A stretch of 13,378 nucleotides of DNA from CAZJTL01 sp964548905 (lineage in GTDB: Bacteria; Cyanobacteriota; Cyanobacteriia; Cyanobacteriales; Xenococcaceae), in the NCBI GenBank assembly GCA_964548905.1, contig CAZJTL010000146.1:1-13378 (forward strand). The letters run 5' to 3'. Below, piece by piece: positions 13,305 to 13,378 of the stretch. The position numbers and the translations under genes are program-made. Under the pieces are notes generated by a model that did not search any database, was not told the origin of the DNA, and saw only the letters and a list, made by a program, of their open reading frames with translations. The stretch's first letter is position 1; the number at the start of each line of letters is the position of its first letter.

Positions 13305-13378
13305 AGGGGTTAGGGATTAGGGGTTAGGGATTAGGGATTGGGGGTTAGGGATTAGGGATTAGGGATTAGGGATTAGGG
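13305..13378. repeat. Telomere-like AGGGATT heptamer array R8
   Basis: The final 74 bases are ten complete heptamers plus AGGG, all in register: AGGGATT or AGGGGTT, with one GGGGGTT. The array starts directly beside the epimerase start codon and continues past the window edge. G-runs of three or more, separated by four bases, occur repeatedly on the plus strand, giving quadruplex-forming potential. Confidence 0.95.

Overview
The window looks like a stretch of cyanobacterial chromosome. HIP1-type GCGATCGC octamers are scattered through genes and spacers, the base composition is moderately AT-rich, and several genes are typical of cyanobacteria: an AbrB-like regulator of the cyAbrB1 type, Dxr with the cyanobacterial signature, a PD40/WD40-like membrane-anchored protein, and an Fe-S subunit of succinate dehydrogenase that stands apart from its partners. 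The abundant heptamer tandem repeats also fit filamentous or colonial cyanobacteria. I cannot name the genus. Two runs of exactly 10 Ns (1743-1752 and 2121-2130) are scaffold joins, so the 368-bp piece between them is placed only by scaffolding.

Layout: a membrane-anchored beta-propeller protein (+) and dxr (+, isoprenoid MEP pathway) face a B12-binding radical SAM protein (-). Next come sdhB (-) and, divergently, an AbrB-family regulator (+), a CPBP intramembrane protease-like protein (+) and rsmE (+, 16S rRNA methylation). An 86-aa conserved-looking hypothetical (-), a Vat/CatB-like hexapeptide acetyltransferase (-), tyrS (-), a PrxQ/Bcp peroxiredoxin (-) and a UDP-glucuronate 4-epimerase-like SDR (-) complete the window. 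These are mostly unrelated housekeeping genes, each with its own spacer; I see no large operon and no phage, transposase or CRISPR locus.

The outstanding feature lies between the genes. Eight spacers carry tandem repeats with a strict 7-bp period (families such as ACTTATT/ACTTCCT, GGGATTA/GGGTGTA, GAACTAT, GGGAGCA, AAGTCAT). Unit sequence changes from block to block, often without breaking the 7-bp register. Seven of the eight blocks lie at gene 3' ends, and three share the same order of families, one of them inverted. The repeats supply the last codons and stops of sdhB, bcp and the epimerase, and probably of rsmE. Exact inverted copies flank bcp (28 bp) and the epimerase ORF (20 bp). A 28-bp palindromic element sits inside one block with a 4-bp flanking duplication; removing it restores the heptamer register. 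The last 74 bases are a telomere-like AGGGATT array.
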